From assembly GCA_949775045.1 (NCBI GenBank), contig OX459095.1, positions 25,776,978 to 25,840,977 on the forward strand: 64,000 nucleotides of DNA. Reading direction: 5' to 3'. Of this stretch, positions 24,965 through 36,100 are shown piece by piece (positions within the stretch are counted from its first letter, which is position 1; each line of letters begins with the position of its first letter). Position numbers and translations under genes: made by a program. This DNA is from Metridium senile. Lineage: Eukaryota > Cnidaria > Anthozoa > Actiniaria > Metridiidae. The notes under the pieces were generated by a model, which was given only the letters and a program-made list of their open reading frames with translations, was not told the DNA's origin and ran no database searches.

Positions 24965-25043
24965 ACTCCAATAATGATCGATAATTAAAAATTAACTAAT
25001 ATATGTATTAGTGTTATAATAAGTTTGAAAAATGTAAGTTTTT
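24965..25043. repeat. Right copy of the direct repeat flanking the foldback
   Basis: Same orientation and about 85-90% like 6043-6114, with a few short indels. Confidence 0.7.
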
Positions 25044-25070
25044 CTGTCAAGTTACGAAAACGCTTACTAG

Positions 25071-25322
25071 AGCGCAAAGCCCAAAAGTGTGACCGCAGAC
25101 AATTTATTTACATTCTTTTGACATGTTTGTCTGTAGCTGCTTTGGATTAAAATGGACTTCACTCTAGCTCTTTTAACCTCAAAATTCATCTGAAGATTGG
25201 CATCATTCTTGTCTTGTGATTCACAGTGAGAAATGCTGACATTTAATCTAGAGGAGTTGATTGAAAAGATGTAGAGAAAGTATGAATAAATTATCGCCGG
25301 TCATACTTTTGGGCTTTGCGCT
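25071..25322. mobile_element. 252-bp MITE with 25-bp TIRs
   Basis: AGCGCAAAGCCCAAAAGTGT at the left is inverted as ACTTTTGGGCTTTGCGCT at the right with one mismatch. No coding capacity. Confidence 0.8.
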
Positions 25323-25994
25323 GTAATATCGAACATTAGTATCATGGCGAATATATTGTCGAATTACGGTCGTTTCGAGCTTTCTCCTTCCTTACATAGT
25401 CTGTTCCTTCCACGTTATAATTCTTGTCGAATGAACCTTGCGTGAAATGTTGACAACAAACGAGACTAGATATACTTTTCAACTTCTCTTGAAGTAAAGT
25501 TGTCAAAATGAATCCTCAGTTGACACTTCAATGCAGTAACTTGTGTCGTCAATTCCGGTAACTCGCCCCAGACCGAAAAATCCCGGCCAGGGCGTGGTCA
25601 CAACGATGTTTAAAGATCGATAAAATATTCCCAATTGCTTCAAATTGAATTCTGACAACGGGAATCGATTAACTAAGATGTCTAGAATTGAGGGAAATAT
25701 GTCCCATTTTTGACTTCATAAGCACTTTAAAAGGCTTTTCAGAGAACATAAATTACAAATAAAATAGATAATGAGTTTCAATATATAAAATAACTTTTGA
25801 AATGATAGCTAAAATGCGTTATAATTAACACTTCATGACACAAATGCAAGCCAAAAAAAAAAAAAAGAAAAAAAAAAGAAACGAACATTAAACGAAAACA
25901 CAAAAAGGGATTCACATATATGTGGATAAATGCATTGAAAAATATAGAAATAGTCCATGCTCCATCGATCCCGAGTTGTCCAAGTTCATAATTC
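25323..25994. other. Intergenic, no supported gene
   Basis: AT-rich sequence with an A-rich tract at 25855-25880. No conserved frame or RNA gene was recognised. Confidence 0.6.
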
Positions 25995-26215
25995 CTTGGG
26001 GATCATTTTTGCGGCGACTTGGGAGTCATTATTGCGGTGGGAATCAATATTGCGGCGACTTGGGAATCATTATTGCGGCGGGGATCAATATTGCGGCGAC
26101 TTGGGAATCATTATTGCGGCGGGGATCAATATTGCGGCGACTTGGGAATCATTATTGCGGCGGGAATCATTATTGCGGCGGGAATCATTATTGCGGCGGG
26201 GATCATTATCGCGGT
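25995..26215. repeat. 41-bp tandem array (GCGGCGACTTGGGAATCATT type)
   Basis: Anchors TGCGGCGACT at 26051, 26092 and 26133 give a 41-bp period made of two half-units. It is the inverted relative of the 3403-3560 array. Confidence 0.88.
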
Positions 26216-26297
26216 GGTACAGCCCTTTTTTTTAGCTCATCACCAGCGAATGATATATTCAGCAGCAGCCAACAACATGCAAAAGCGGTTGTTAGAT

Positions 26298-26565
26298 AGC
26301 ACTAGCGATTTGTAGTCAGCGCTTTCGATTGGTATTTTAGCACTAGCGATTTGTAGTCAGCGCTTTCGATTGGTATTTTAGCACTAGCGATTTGTAGACA
26401 GCGCTTTCGATTGGTATTTTAGCACTAGCGATTTGTAGTCAGCGCTTTCGATTGGTATTTTAGCACTAGCGAATTGTAGTCAGCGCTTTCGTTTGGTATT
26501 TTAGCACTAGCGATTTGTAGTCAGCGCTTTCGATTGGTATTTTAGCACTAGCGATTTGTATTTTT
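26298..26565. repeat. Second 41-bp tandem array (AGCACTAGCGATTTGTAGTC type)
   Basis: AGCACTAGCG recurs at 26298, 26339, 26380 and onward, about 6.5 units at 41 bp with few substitutions. It is unrelated in sequence to the array 80 bp upstream although the period is equal. Confidence 0.9.
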
Positions 26566-26629
26566 GGCACAAAGGGCTCTCCATATTATTATGTGAAGAG
26601 TTTTGCTTTGATCGAGTCTGTCTGAATGT

Positions 26630-27196
26630 TCAGGTTGGGTGAACAAGATAAGCATTTCTAAACAATTGACATATTTTGAAAGCATAGTTTATATGTACCT
26701 TTTTGGGCATCTGATTCCAGTGGCCTTTCATATCGTAACACCATTCACCAAAAGTAAAATCTAATATGATTATACCAACAACTAGTAAACCAATGATACT
26801 CCCACACACTGTCTGAATAAGCAAAACACTTTTTAGGCATTCCTTGAGAGTTGTTTTGAACGGCGGCAAACTTTTCTTCCAGGCCTTAGGATCTGCTGCG
26901 TCGTTCTCTGGAGGATCGAATTCTTGGAAGATGTGATCATCTTGATCGAATTCGATGAAATCAACAAGTAGGTCTGATTGTGGTCGTTCGCCGATCAATG
27001 CTTCTTCTAGTTCAGCGGGTGCAGCTGCTCGGTTGTTATATGTTGTATATGTTTCAATCAAAGCTATCCCAGTGCAGTTTTCCACAAGAAAGCTTATAAA
27101 GACTACTATTTCGGTGATCATTTTGGGAGCTGTCAGGGCTACCATGCAAGTCCAATTCCGAGAATTGTAACGAAATATTTGCTCTGTCTGTATCAA
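26630..27196 (-). CDS. Putative small membrane protein, unknown family
   Basis: The open frame has 188 codons. A second ATG at residue 26 gives MITEIVVFISFLVENCTGIA, which looks like a signal peptide or first membrane segment. An acidic stretch follows, and near residues 123-147 there is a clear membrane segment (VCGSIIGLLVVGIIILDF). The segments and composition look more protein-like than the repeat-derived frames around it. A possible splice donor (CCCAAAAAG/GTACAT, exon end 26699) would remove the last 22 residues and lead to an exon not found here. No homologous family is recognised. It could be a chance frame. Confidence 0.35.
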   Translation of the reverse strand: MIQTEQIFRYNSRNWTCMVALTAPKMITEIVVFISFLVENCTGIALIETYTTYNNRAAAPAELEEALIGERPQSDLLVDFIEFDQDDHIFQEFDPPENDAADPKAWKKSLPPFKTTLKECLKSVLLIQTVCGSIIGLLVVGIIILDFTFGEWCYDMKGHWNQMPKKVHINYAFKICQLFRNAYLVHPT

Positions 27197-27463
27197 ATAA
27201 TCCCGTCAGGGGAGGGCTAGAGTAGGTTAGTAAGGTTCTTTCTCCGTGTACTCGATCACAGAATACGTCATCACCGTTCTGTTAGCATTTCTACTACATA
27301 GTCCAGTCAATCTACGAAAATATTGACCTCAACCTGCCACTAATTGCAACAGAAGGTTTCTCAACGGTTTTCGACTAAGAATTATATATGCCTTACAACA
27401 TATAAAAAGTCCCAAAAGTCCCAAGAGGGGAAGACGGCAAAAACGAGGTTTTTTTGTGACTAC

Positions 27464-27585
27464 TTTGATAGCCTGCATAGCTGGCCCTGGGGGATTGGGG
27501 AGAGAGGCAGAGGGATTGGGGAGGGGAGGGGAGGTAAGGGGAAGAGAAGGAAAGGAGGGCCTGCCGCAAGGCCATGTGTATTTTA
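27464..27585. repeat. G-rich short element, first of an inverted pair
   Basis: GCCTGCATAGCTGGCCCTGG leads into GGGGAGGGGAGGGGAGG and ends GGGCCTGCCGCAAGGCC. The reverse complement of the same design lies at 30160-30262. It has G-quadruplex potential on the plus strand. A palindrome TTACGGTCGCTGGCGACCGT lies just downstream (27592). Confidence 0.6.
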
Positions 27586-27744
27586 CATGCTTACGGTCGC
27601 TGGCGACCGTAAACGCTGATTGGCTCATTCTTGACAAATGATTGACAGATATTGGGATAGGTCATGACGAAAACCACAACACACTTTCATTCAGCTTCTT
27701 TGCTGAAACATGGTAAATGTTTATATATAGTTTTGGTGGGCAAC

Positions 27745-28886
27745 CCTAAAACGCGGAACGGCGGAACGGCGGAATGGCGGAATATTCTAAAACGCGGAAC
27801 GGCGGAATATTCTAAAACGCGGAATTTTAAAAATCATTAGAAAATCAAAAAATCAAAAAAAATAAGAAAATCATTAAAAATCAGTAGAAAAAAAATAAAA
27901 CGAAAAAATAAATAAATAAATAATGAATTAAAAAGAAGAATTAAAAAAGAATAAATAAAAGAATAAATCTAATAAGAATGACAATAAGAAAAGATATAAG
28001 AAACGGTATATCAGGAGAAATATTCAAAATTTACACTATGGCCAGATAGTCTCAAATCCCTATGACGTGCTTAGAACATACTTCTCTTAGTTTTAATACT
28101 CTAAGTTTTTTAATAAGTTGAAATGGAAAACTATAGGGGGAATGTTAGAAATTTAATATTATTAGTATTAGTATTAGTATTATTGTATAGTGTACATCGT
28201 GTGTGATGAACGCCGTTCGTTCCGCGTTTTAGAATATTCCGCCGGAATATCCTAAAACGCGGAATTAAAAAAAAAAAAAAAAAAAGAAGAGCAAAGAAAA
28301 TATAAAAAATATAGAATTAATAAAAGAATTAATAAAAAGAATATTGATCAAAAGAATTATAAGAATAAGAATGACAAAAAAATGAAAAAAAGAATAAATA
28401 AAAATAACATTAAAAAAAGAATAATACTAATGACAATGACAAAAAGAATGTATATCTCAGGAGAAATATTCAAAGTGTTCAATGTACAATGTGTTCTATG
28501 TCTTAGAATAGAATGGTTGAAAATTTTGCAACAAACAAATATAGTCGAAAAGAAACGATATATTGTTGTCTTATGTATTGGTATAATTATAGTATCAACA
28601 AAGAGAAACATCAGATGAAAACCACATCGACATCATTCATATTGTTCTGAATACTTCGACGAAAATGTAATTCCTAATTCGCTATGGTATAGTTCAAAAT
28701 TTACACTATGGCCAGAGAATCTCAAATCCCAAAATCAATCTTAAAAAAAAGTTGAAATGGAAAACTATAGGGGAGTGAAATTTAATATTATTATTACATA
28801 ATATTATTAGTAGTAGTAGTAGTAGCAGTAGTAGTAGGAGTAGTAGGAGTAGGAGTAGTAGTAGGAGTAGTAGTAGTAGTAGTAGT

Positions 28887-28936
<50 letters not shown>

Positions 28937-29850
28937 CAGTAGCAGTAGCAGTAGCAGTAGCAGTAGCAGTAGCAGTAGCAGTAGCAGTAGCAGTAGCAGT
29001 AGCAGTAGCAGTAGCAGTAGCAGTAGCAGTAGCAGTAGCAGTAGCAGTAGCAGTAGCAGTAGCAGTAGCAGTAGCAGTAGCAGTAGCAGTAGCAGTAGCA
29101 GTAGCAGTAGCAGTAGCAGTAGCAGTAGCAGTAGCAGTAGCAGTAGCAGTAGCAGTAGCAGTAGCAGTAGCAGTAGCAGTAGCAGTAGCAGTAGCAGTAG
29201 CAGTAGCAGTAGCAGTAGCAGTAGCAGTAGCAGTAGCAGTAGCAGTAGCAGTAGCAGTAGCAGTAGCAGTAGCAGTAGCAGTAGCAGTAGCAGTAGCAGT
29301 AGCAGTAGCAGTAGCAGTAGCAGTAGCAGTAGCAGTAGCAGTAGCAGTAGCAGTAGCAGTAGCAGTAGCAGTAGCAGTAGCAGTAGCAGTAGCAGTAGCA
29401 GTAGCAGTAGCAGTAGCAGTAGCAGTAGCAGTAGCAGTAGCAGTAGCAGTAGCAGTAGCAGTAGCAGTAGCAGTAGCAGTAGCAGTAGCAGTAGCAGTAG
29501 CAGTAGCAGTAGCAGTAGCAGTAGCAGTAGCAGTAGCAGTAGCAGTAGCAGTAGCAGTAGCAGTAGCAGTAGCAGTAGCAGTAGCAGTAGCAGTAGCAGT
29601 AGCAGTAGCAGTAGCAGTAGCAGTAGCAGTAGCAGTAGCAGTAGCAGTAGCAGTAGCAGTAGCAGTAGCAGTAGCAGTAGCAGTAGCAGTAGCAGTAGCA
29701 GTAGCAGTAGCAGTAGCAGTAGCAGTAGCAGTAGCAGTAGCAGTAGCAGTAGCAGTAGCAGTATACATCATGTGTGATGAACGCCGTTCGTTCCGCGTTT
29801 TAGAATATTCCGCCGGAATATCCTAAAACGCGGAATAAAAAAAAAAAAAA
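27745..29850. repeat. Duplicated segment with CGGAATATTC / AAAACGCGGAA motifs
   Basis: A unit beginning TTCTAAAACGCGGAAT and ending GAACGCCGTTCGTTCCGCGT is present at about 27790-28250 and again at 28250-29820, with a third start at 29820. Both copies contain CAAAATTTACACTATGGCCA and a GTA microsatellite. In the second copy the microsatellite has expanded to nearly 1 kb. No gene. Confidence 0.75.
28789..29763. repeat. Long (GTA)n-(CAG)n-(AGCAGT)n microsatellite
   Basis: (TAG)n with a few TAGGAG interruptions runs to about 28886 and (CAG)n to about 28933. A hexanucleotide AGCAGT then runs to 29763 without a visible interruption, roughly 138 copies. Five of the six frames are open; the 325-codon Thr-Ala frame on the minus strand is an artefact of this repeat. 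Confidence 0.97.
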
Positions 29851-30159
29851 AGAGAGCGAAGAAAATATAAAAAATATAGAATTAATAAAAGAATTAATAA
29901 AAAGAATTACAACCGTCTCTGTGTTCTATAAATCGCTCGTAAAACATGACTTTATTTTTACTTCAATTAAAAGCAATTATCCCATGTCGTTCTTTGAATG
30001 TTAGATTTTCTATGAGGGTAATTGTTTTCACAAGAAATGGCGTATTCAAAGTTAAACTACCAACGTACAAACAAGGCCAGTTAGTATCAAGCTGAGAAGT
30101 TCTGGTAAGCCCTTACTTCCGGTGCGCTATTTTATGTAGTGGGCGGTTAACTAAATAAG

Positions 30160-30262
30160 ACAGCCTTGCAGGCAGGCTCTCCCTTCCTTCTCCTCCCTCC
30201 ACCCCCCCCCCCCCTTCCCCTCCCCTCCCCTCTCCCCTTTCCCCCAGAGAGCCAGGCTACGC
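30160..30262. repeat. C-rich short element, inverted partner of 27464-27585
   Basis: GCCTTGCAGGCAGGCTCTCC at the left, CCCCTCCCCTCCCC in the middle and AGAGAGCCAGGCTACGCAGA at the right. It is the same family as the G-rich block in opposite orientation. Confidence 0.6.
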
Positions 30263-30325
30263 AGACTACTACTTTGACGGCAGTTTGAGCACAACATGGA
30301 AACGAGGCTGCAACCAAAACACGAG

Positions 30326-30938
30326 ATTATGCACTTATCATCGGCTTCCACGAGGGGGGGACCCCGGGCTAAACTGGGGGAAATATCGTGACTTAGAATT
30401 AAATCCTTCCCCCAGCCCCTGGGAGAATTGTGGTGGATAGGTAAAATGGTTTAAAATCGACACACTACTAGTAGACTGGTACCTAGACAACATGGCGGCC
30501 GTACAGCAATGTGAGAAAGGCGAGAACAGCTGCTCAGTTTACTGCAGTAAAGGAAAGTACTCTTGTCTTAATCACTAGATATGTGTTGATACTATATGCA
30601 TGCCTTTCAACAAGGTAATAATGTTGATTAATAGCAGTTTAGAAAATTAAGAAATTCCCAAATACTTTTATTGTAAATTTTGCTTTTTAATAAATTTAAC
30701 TTTGTTTCACAGATTTAGTGTGTGCACTCTGTTTGTTGACACTTTAATTTTATTTGTGAATTTTCATTTAACTTTGCCCGGGTACTGGTGAAATATAGGG
30801 GTATTTTCTACAAAAACTTGCCCAATACCTGGGGAAATAAGACACCTTTGCTCTGGACTCAAAGCAAAGTCCCCACATTAGCCCGGGGGTCCCCCCCCCC
30901 CCCTCCCCCTCGTGGAAGCCGATCACAAGTGCATTATG
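30326..30938. mobile_element. 613-bp MITE with ~45-bp TIRs
   Basis: ATTATGCACTTATCATCGGC followed by TTCCACGAGGGGGGGACCCC at the left is inverted at the right through CCCCCTCGTGGAAGCCGATC and AAGTGCATTAT. No coding capacity; the 66-codon frame at 30788-30988 runs across its end. Confidence 0.8.
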
Positions 30939-33149
30939 CAAATTTTAAAGTCAATAAAAAGCCAATTAAACCGAACATTTTAAGTTAAAATCAATCTAAT
31001 TTCTAGCAAATATCATTTGTTAAAGTTCTTATGCATTTTTCAAAACTTTTAGAAGAACGTTTTAGACAATATCCTATTTACTATATTGAAGTATGATTAC
31101 TACAGAATATGACATTTTAATTTACGTTAAATCATTATTACCGTTTCTTGCTTTATTATAGTATAAATTATTTTCATTCAATTGTATTTGGAAGTATATT
31201 GTAGCGCTTTATTGGATTGCAAATACAAAACATCAAATAGGTACAAAATATAAAAACTAAATATAAAAACTGTTTACTGGAGAGTCAGCCGTTTATGTGA
31301 TCTTCTAGCTATACACCATCCTCGGGAACCCAGGGGTAATTTTCTGTCGCTCGTTTCTCGCTCCCAGAATACATACCCCTTGCATGGAACGTATAGTCTA
31401 TTGGAGCTGGTTCTCGAAGTCAAAATTCAGCTCTTTCCTGATTGGTGGATCCGCTGAGGTCGACCAATGAAAATAAGAAAACCATTCAAAGGAAGTCGTT
31501 AAATAATAGTTTGAATGGTTATCTTGATTTTCATCTTTATCAAGTTATGATAATTCCTGTATTAACAAAAACAGTTTCTCACTGAGCCATAGAATAGGGC
31601 TTTCTTGTGACTCTATTGTTTCCCAGAGATACTTCTCCAGAGTCTGTGCATGCTCTGGCTGTATTTTCTGTGGGCTTGGTTGTAGTAACATCAATAGAAG
31701 TACACGGTTTATCTCACACTCATGATGATATCCTTGTACGTACAGTGTATTGAGAAATCTTTATTACCCTCGAAGGAACCTCTTTCTTGAGCATGGTAGG
31801 CTATTTCAGTGAAAATTGACAAAGCACCATCAATTGAAGTTGTGATGTCATTTTTTTGGAAACTTTGCATAAGAACACTTGATCATATAAGAGTTTAAAA
31901 TATGAAATAAAAAATGGGGGTCACCGTGCTTGATTTCGAGATAAAGTATGGTGAATGTTGCATGACCATTTTCACGAAAATGCCGCGCGCTTTTTAATAG
32001 CCAATAATATCAAATACACGCTACTGGAACATTGTTGCTGAAAGCCTCACACTTATGTCGATCTACCAACGGATATTAGTATATCTAACGCGAAGAATAA
32101 CAAAATAGATCGGGTAAAAGAAAAAATGGCATTTAAATAATTTTTAATTCGCGAGTTACTAAAAAAAATAGTGTAAATCGAATACTGTAGGAGTCGATTT
32201 TTTTACATAGCTTGCGCATAATAATTTGAGTTTGCGTGAGTAGAGGTCCCCAATCCCTCCTGATACCTTAATGTCGTCGCTTCTAGTTGTTCCTGCTAAG
32301 AACTTTGAATATATATATAAACACATGATTATATTTATTTATATTTCTATATTTATTCTGCTTATGTAGTGTTTGTTCTTACAGTTTATTATCTTTTTCT
32401 CTTTTTGTAGCTTGTGATACATGTTAGTGGGTTGTGTTTATGTCGTTTCTTAGGGGATTGGGTTGGGAATTTACCTAGAAGGGAACCAAGTGTCATTTTG
32501 TAATATAAATGAAATCTAGCGGGTAAACTAGTATAGGCTGCGTCGGTGTTTGATATAAATTAACGATAGGTAATAGAATGAAAATTGAAACATTGTAAAA
32601 AATGTTGACTTAACTTTACTGACGTTTCGAGCTTTAGCCCTTCGTCGTAAAGTTAAGTCAACATTTTTTACGGTCTTGCAAATTTTATTCTATTACCTGT
32701 CCTTTTGTAAATTTATCTGCCTTAGGGCAAATTGTTAATTCCTGAGACACAAATAGGTAACTGTTATTATCCAAGGAGACACCAGAGCCAGAGTTTTTAT
32801 TTTTTTATTTTAGACACCTTAACCCGCTTGGTCTTTTGATCTATTGATTGGTGTTTTACACAAAGCTATCCCTAGACGCAAATAGGAAAATGTGAAAAAG
32901 AAAGAAATTCGTTAATTAATGTTTAGAACTGAAACGCTTTTAAACATTTTTTCTATCGCCAATACGGTACCCTTGACGACGACAAAAGCTATCGGTTTTT
33001 GATTAGTCAATATGTTCAAATAGATTCATGTTGACCAATCAAAGGCAAGGGTCCAGTGCCCTTCAACATCAAACTACAGGGGTTTGTTCTCTCCTGTCAT
33101 AGATTCTCTGTGGGTACAAAGCTCGTGTTCTTGCAAAAATCTCTTCTAA
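30939..33149. other. Upstream region of the aldolase gene
   Basis: No protein-coding frame is supported. A short foldback at 32599-32671 has ATGTTGACTTAACTTTAC arms around CGAGCTTTAGCCCTTCGTCG. It sits in a ~180-bp dispersed repeat also seen at 5820-5890. No TATA box could be assigned with confidence. Confidence 0.5.
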
Positions 33150-36100
33150 ATGGATGCTCCTTTGACTCATGAGCTTAAAGCCGAGCTGAAAAGAATTGCC
33201 GAAGCCATTGTGGCTCCTGGTAAAGGAATTCTTGCTGCAGACGAAAGCACGGGCACAATGGGCAAGCGTCTAGCAGGAATTGGAGTGGAGAACACTGAAG
33301 ACAATCGTCGTCATTATCGTCAACTATTGCTCACTTGTGGTGCAAATATTACTGAATGCATCAGCGGGGTGTTTCTATTTGAAGAGACCTTGTACCAGAA
33401 AGCAGATGACGGTACTCCCTTCGTGAAAATCATTCGCGATAAAGGAATCATTCCTGGCATTAAGGTCGACGAAGGAGTCGTTCCACTCGCAGGAACGCTC
33501 GAAGAAGGAACAACACAAGGCCTTGATAACCTCAGCCAGCGATGTGCTCAGTACAAGAAAGACGGCTGCGACTTTGCTAAATGGCGCTGTGTCTTTAAAA
33601 TCAGTGATAGCACTCCATCAGAGCTAGCCATGAAGGAAAATGCCAATGTTCTTGCTCGATATGCCACCATCTGCCAACAGAATGGTCTTGTACCCATCGT
33701 GGAACCAGAGGTACTTTGTGATGGTGAACACACTTTGGAAAGAGCTCAAATTGTCACGGAAGCTGTCCTTTCACACCAATACAAAGCGCTGGTCGACCAT
33801 CATGTCTACTTAGAGGGAACATTGCTGAAACCAAACATGGTGACTGCAGGTATTGCAAGGCCTTGTAAAAGCTTTCTTTAAAGTAATGATATTCCCTAAA
33901 AAGCAGGCTGAGAAACGGCAAAAGCAAACAAATAGGTGTGACAATTTAAGAGGCTGTTTAAAAACCACCCTCTCATTTTGTTTTCAAAAATAAATTCTGG
34001 CCACTGAAAGGGTTTACTAAGACTAAAGCAAAAACGCATCCCGCTAAAATCCCGCAAAAAAAATCAATTTCAATCGGTATTTTACATAATCGTCACCAGA
34101 CCTCTATTTGCATTGTTGTAGACGAAGGAAATCCAACGATGAGCCAACGATGAACGATATAGAAAACATGTTTTCGCATATTAATTAAGTAGCTCCGGTC
34201 CCCAATTTATAAATCAAGTTTCATAACAAAGCGATACAGTAAACACCTGCATAAAAGAACAGGTGATTGTAGAGTTCTGGCTGATGTGTTTCTTTATATC
34301 GGGTACTGAAGCTACTTAAGAGTCATACTCTGTAAGAGTCAGACCTAGGCCGGCCAGGTAGGACCACCGATTTGCCCCAAATTCAGCATGTAGACTTGTT
34401 TTGGTGCCCTATAAACGAATCCAGTGGTTTGGGACGAAAAATTTTTTTTGTTCAAAAGTTAGGGGGGAGGGGTACTTTTTGGTCCTAAAACGATCGTCAA
34501 ATAGCGCAAATCATCGGTATGTTTGGCGATTCATATCACTACAAGCATAAAAGTTTTCAAAACATTTTAATATACCAAACAAAGTATATTATTTCTTCTA
34601 TCTAAACCAGCTTTCAAATTTAAAAAATAATTGTTTTCAAGTATCTCACAGACTCCGAAAAGAAAGGAATATGGCGGCGTTGCTGACTAACCGAAAATTT
34701 AGGGTTTTTTGATGGTCCAAAAATGGCCTTGGTATTTTAATTCAGAAGCTGTCCGTTATTTTGGGATAACTTCAATAATAGTTCTAAAGATTGCACAAAT
34801 AAAAAATCTGGGCAAATTTAATGCGCGGCCTCACGATCACTCTGATTGTCAGATATTTCATCAATTTTCAATTAAAAATGCAAATTAGCCGTTGTTGGTT
34901 ACTTGTGGTTTATATAATATGAATCGACTTTTTGAACAGTTTGTTCTTCCATACAGTACTTTTAGATTATACAAATCTCTTTACAATGAATACAATCTAT
35001 TTGAGAACAATTTTTGACCGAAAAGCTAGTATTCAGACGTGTTGTTGGATATCGATAATTAGCATAATTAATGCTAAAATGTCGTGGTCAACGGTGCGTA
35101 TTAAACATTATTATTTCGGCCGAGCATTTTTATACATACTCTATTAACTATGATACAGATTGCAAAGCATTTATAATTAAATTTTTTCATATCTTAAATA
35201 TCTCAACTATGTAGTTTTCAAGCAAAAGCAGTGTTTCAAATTCAGCAAATTCAAGAATTGTATAGAAATTCAGGCGCATTTGATCATATACCCATGTTAA
35301 TTTGGGCCTAATAAGTAATAAATTATTATTATAATGAAATGAACACAAATACTTTTTAAACGTTCTTTCAAAGAAAGCTGTAATAAGGACGGAACAGATA
35401 TAATATAATATATTACACAAGGGGGAAAAATGTCCTGCACCAAAAAATTCCCCAACCCACCCCCATCAAATTTCTAATGGTCCGTGTCTAATTAAAGTTT
35501 TTTTTGGACAAAAAATATGAAGTTACCATATTTGATAATTAACGTAATTGGTTACTGATATAAAATTAAAGCCGATGTGAAAATACATTTTCACAGACTA
35601 ACCGGCGGGCTGTTATTTAGTTGGTGAGAAATCCTCCACTTTACTTGAAAATGTTTTTGTATTACATTAATATGAATTGAGCTGATTGCTATAGTTTATT
35701 ATGAAATAGTCAAATCTCTTTAAAATACTATACTTCATGAACTTTAATTTCTCTATATATGGCAACTTGCGTATTCGGAAAGCTAGTGACAGATCCTTGC
35801 AGTAAGAGTGGCAAGAACGAAGAATGCACATTACTGCATGCATAGTTATAATAAAGATGTAAGAAGACACCTGCGAAACTGCAATATTGCTGACACCCAT
35901 ATAAATACTGAAGTAGTTTTAATCTTTGCCAAGATCAGGCAAATAGTAAGACTTTCATGTCTTCTTGGATAAGTATGTTAACCCGGAGGTAATATAGGTC
36001 CCTTCTCTCCACACACCAAACACATTGTACAGGAGGGATGTATATAAAAGAACCCATACAACTATTTGACTAAGAGAAGGGCACCAAGCTCATGGCGGTG

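Noticed and set aside
25922..26315. Overlapping plus-strand frames rich in LLRRGS / NHYCGG motifs, and their relatives at 3337-3604
   Set aside because: Products of 41-bp tandem repeats whose period is not a multiple of three.
26298..26565. CRISPR-like array
   Set aside because: Units are contiguous 41-bp tandem copies without unique spacers, in an animal genome.
28794..29771. 325-codon minus-strand frame of Thr-Ala repeats
   Set aside because: It is a direct translation of the AGCAGT microsatellite; five frames are open for the same reason.
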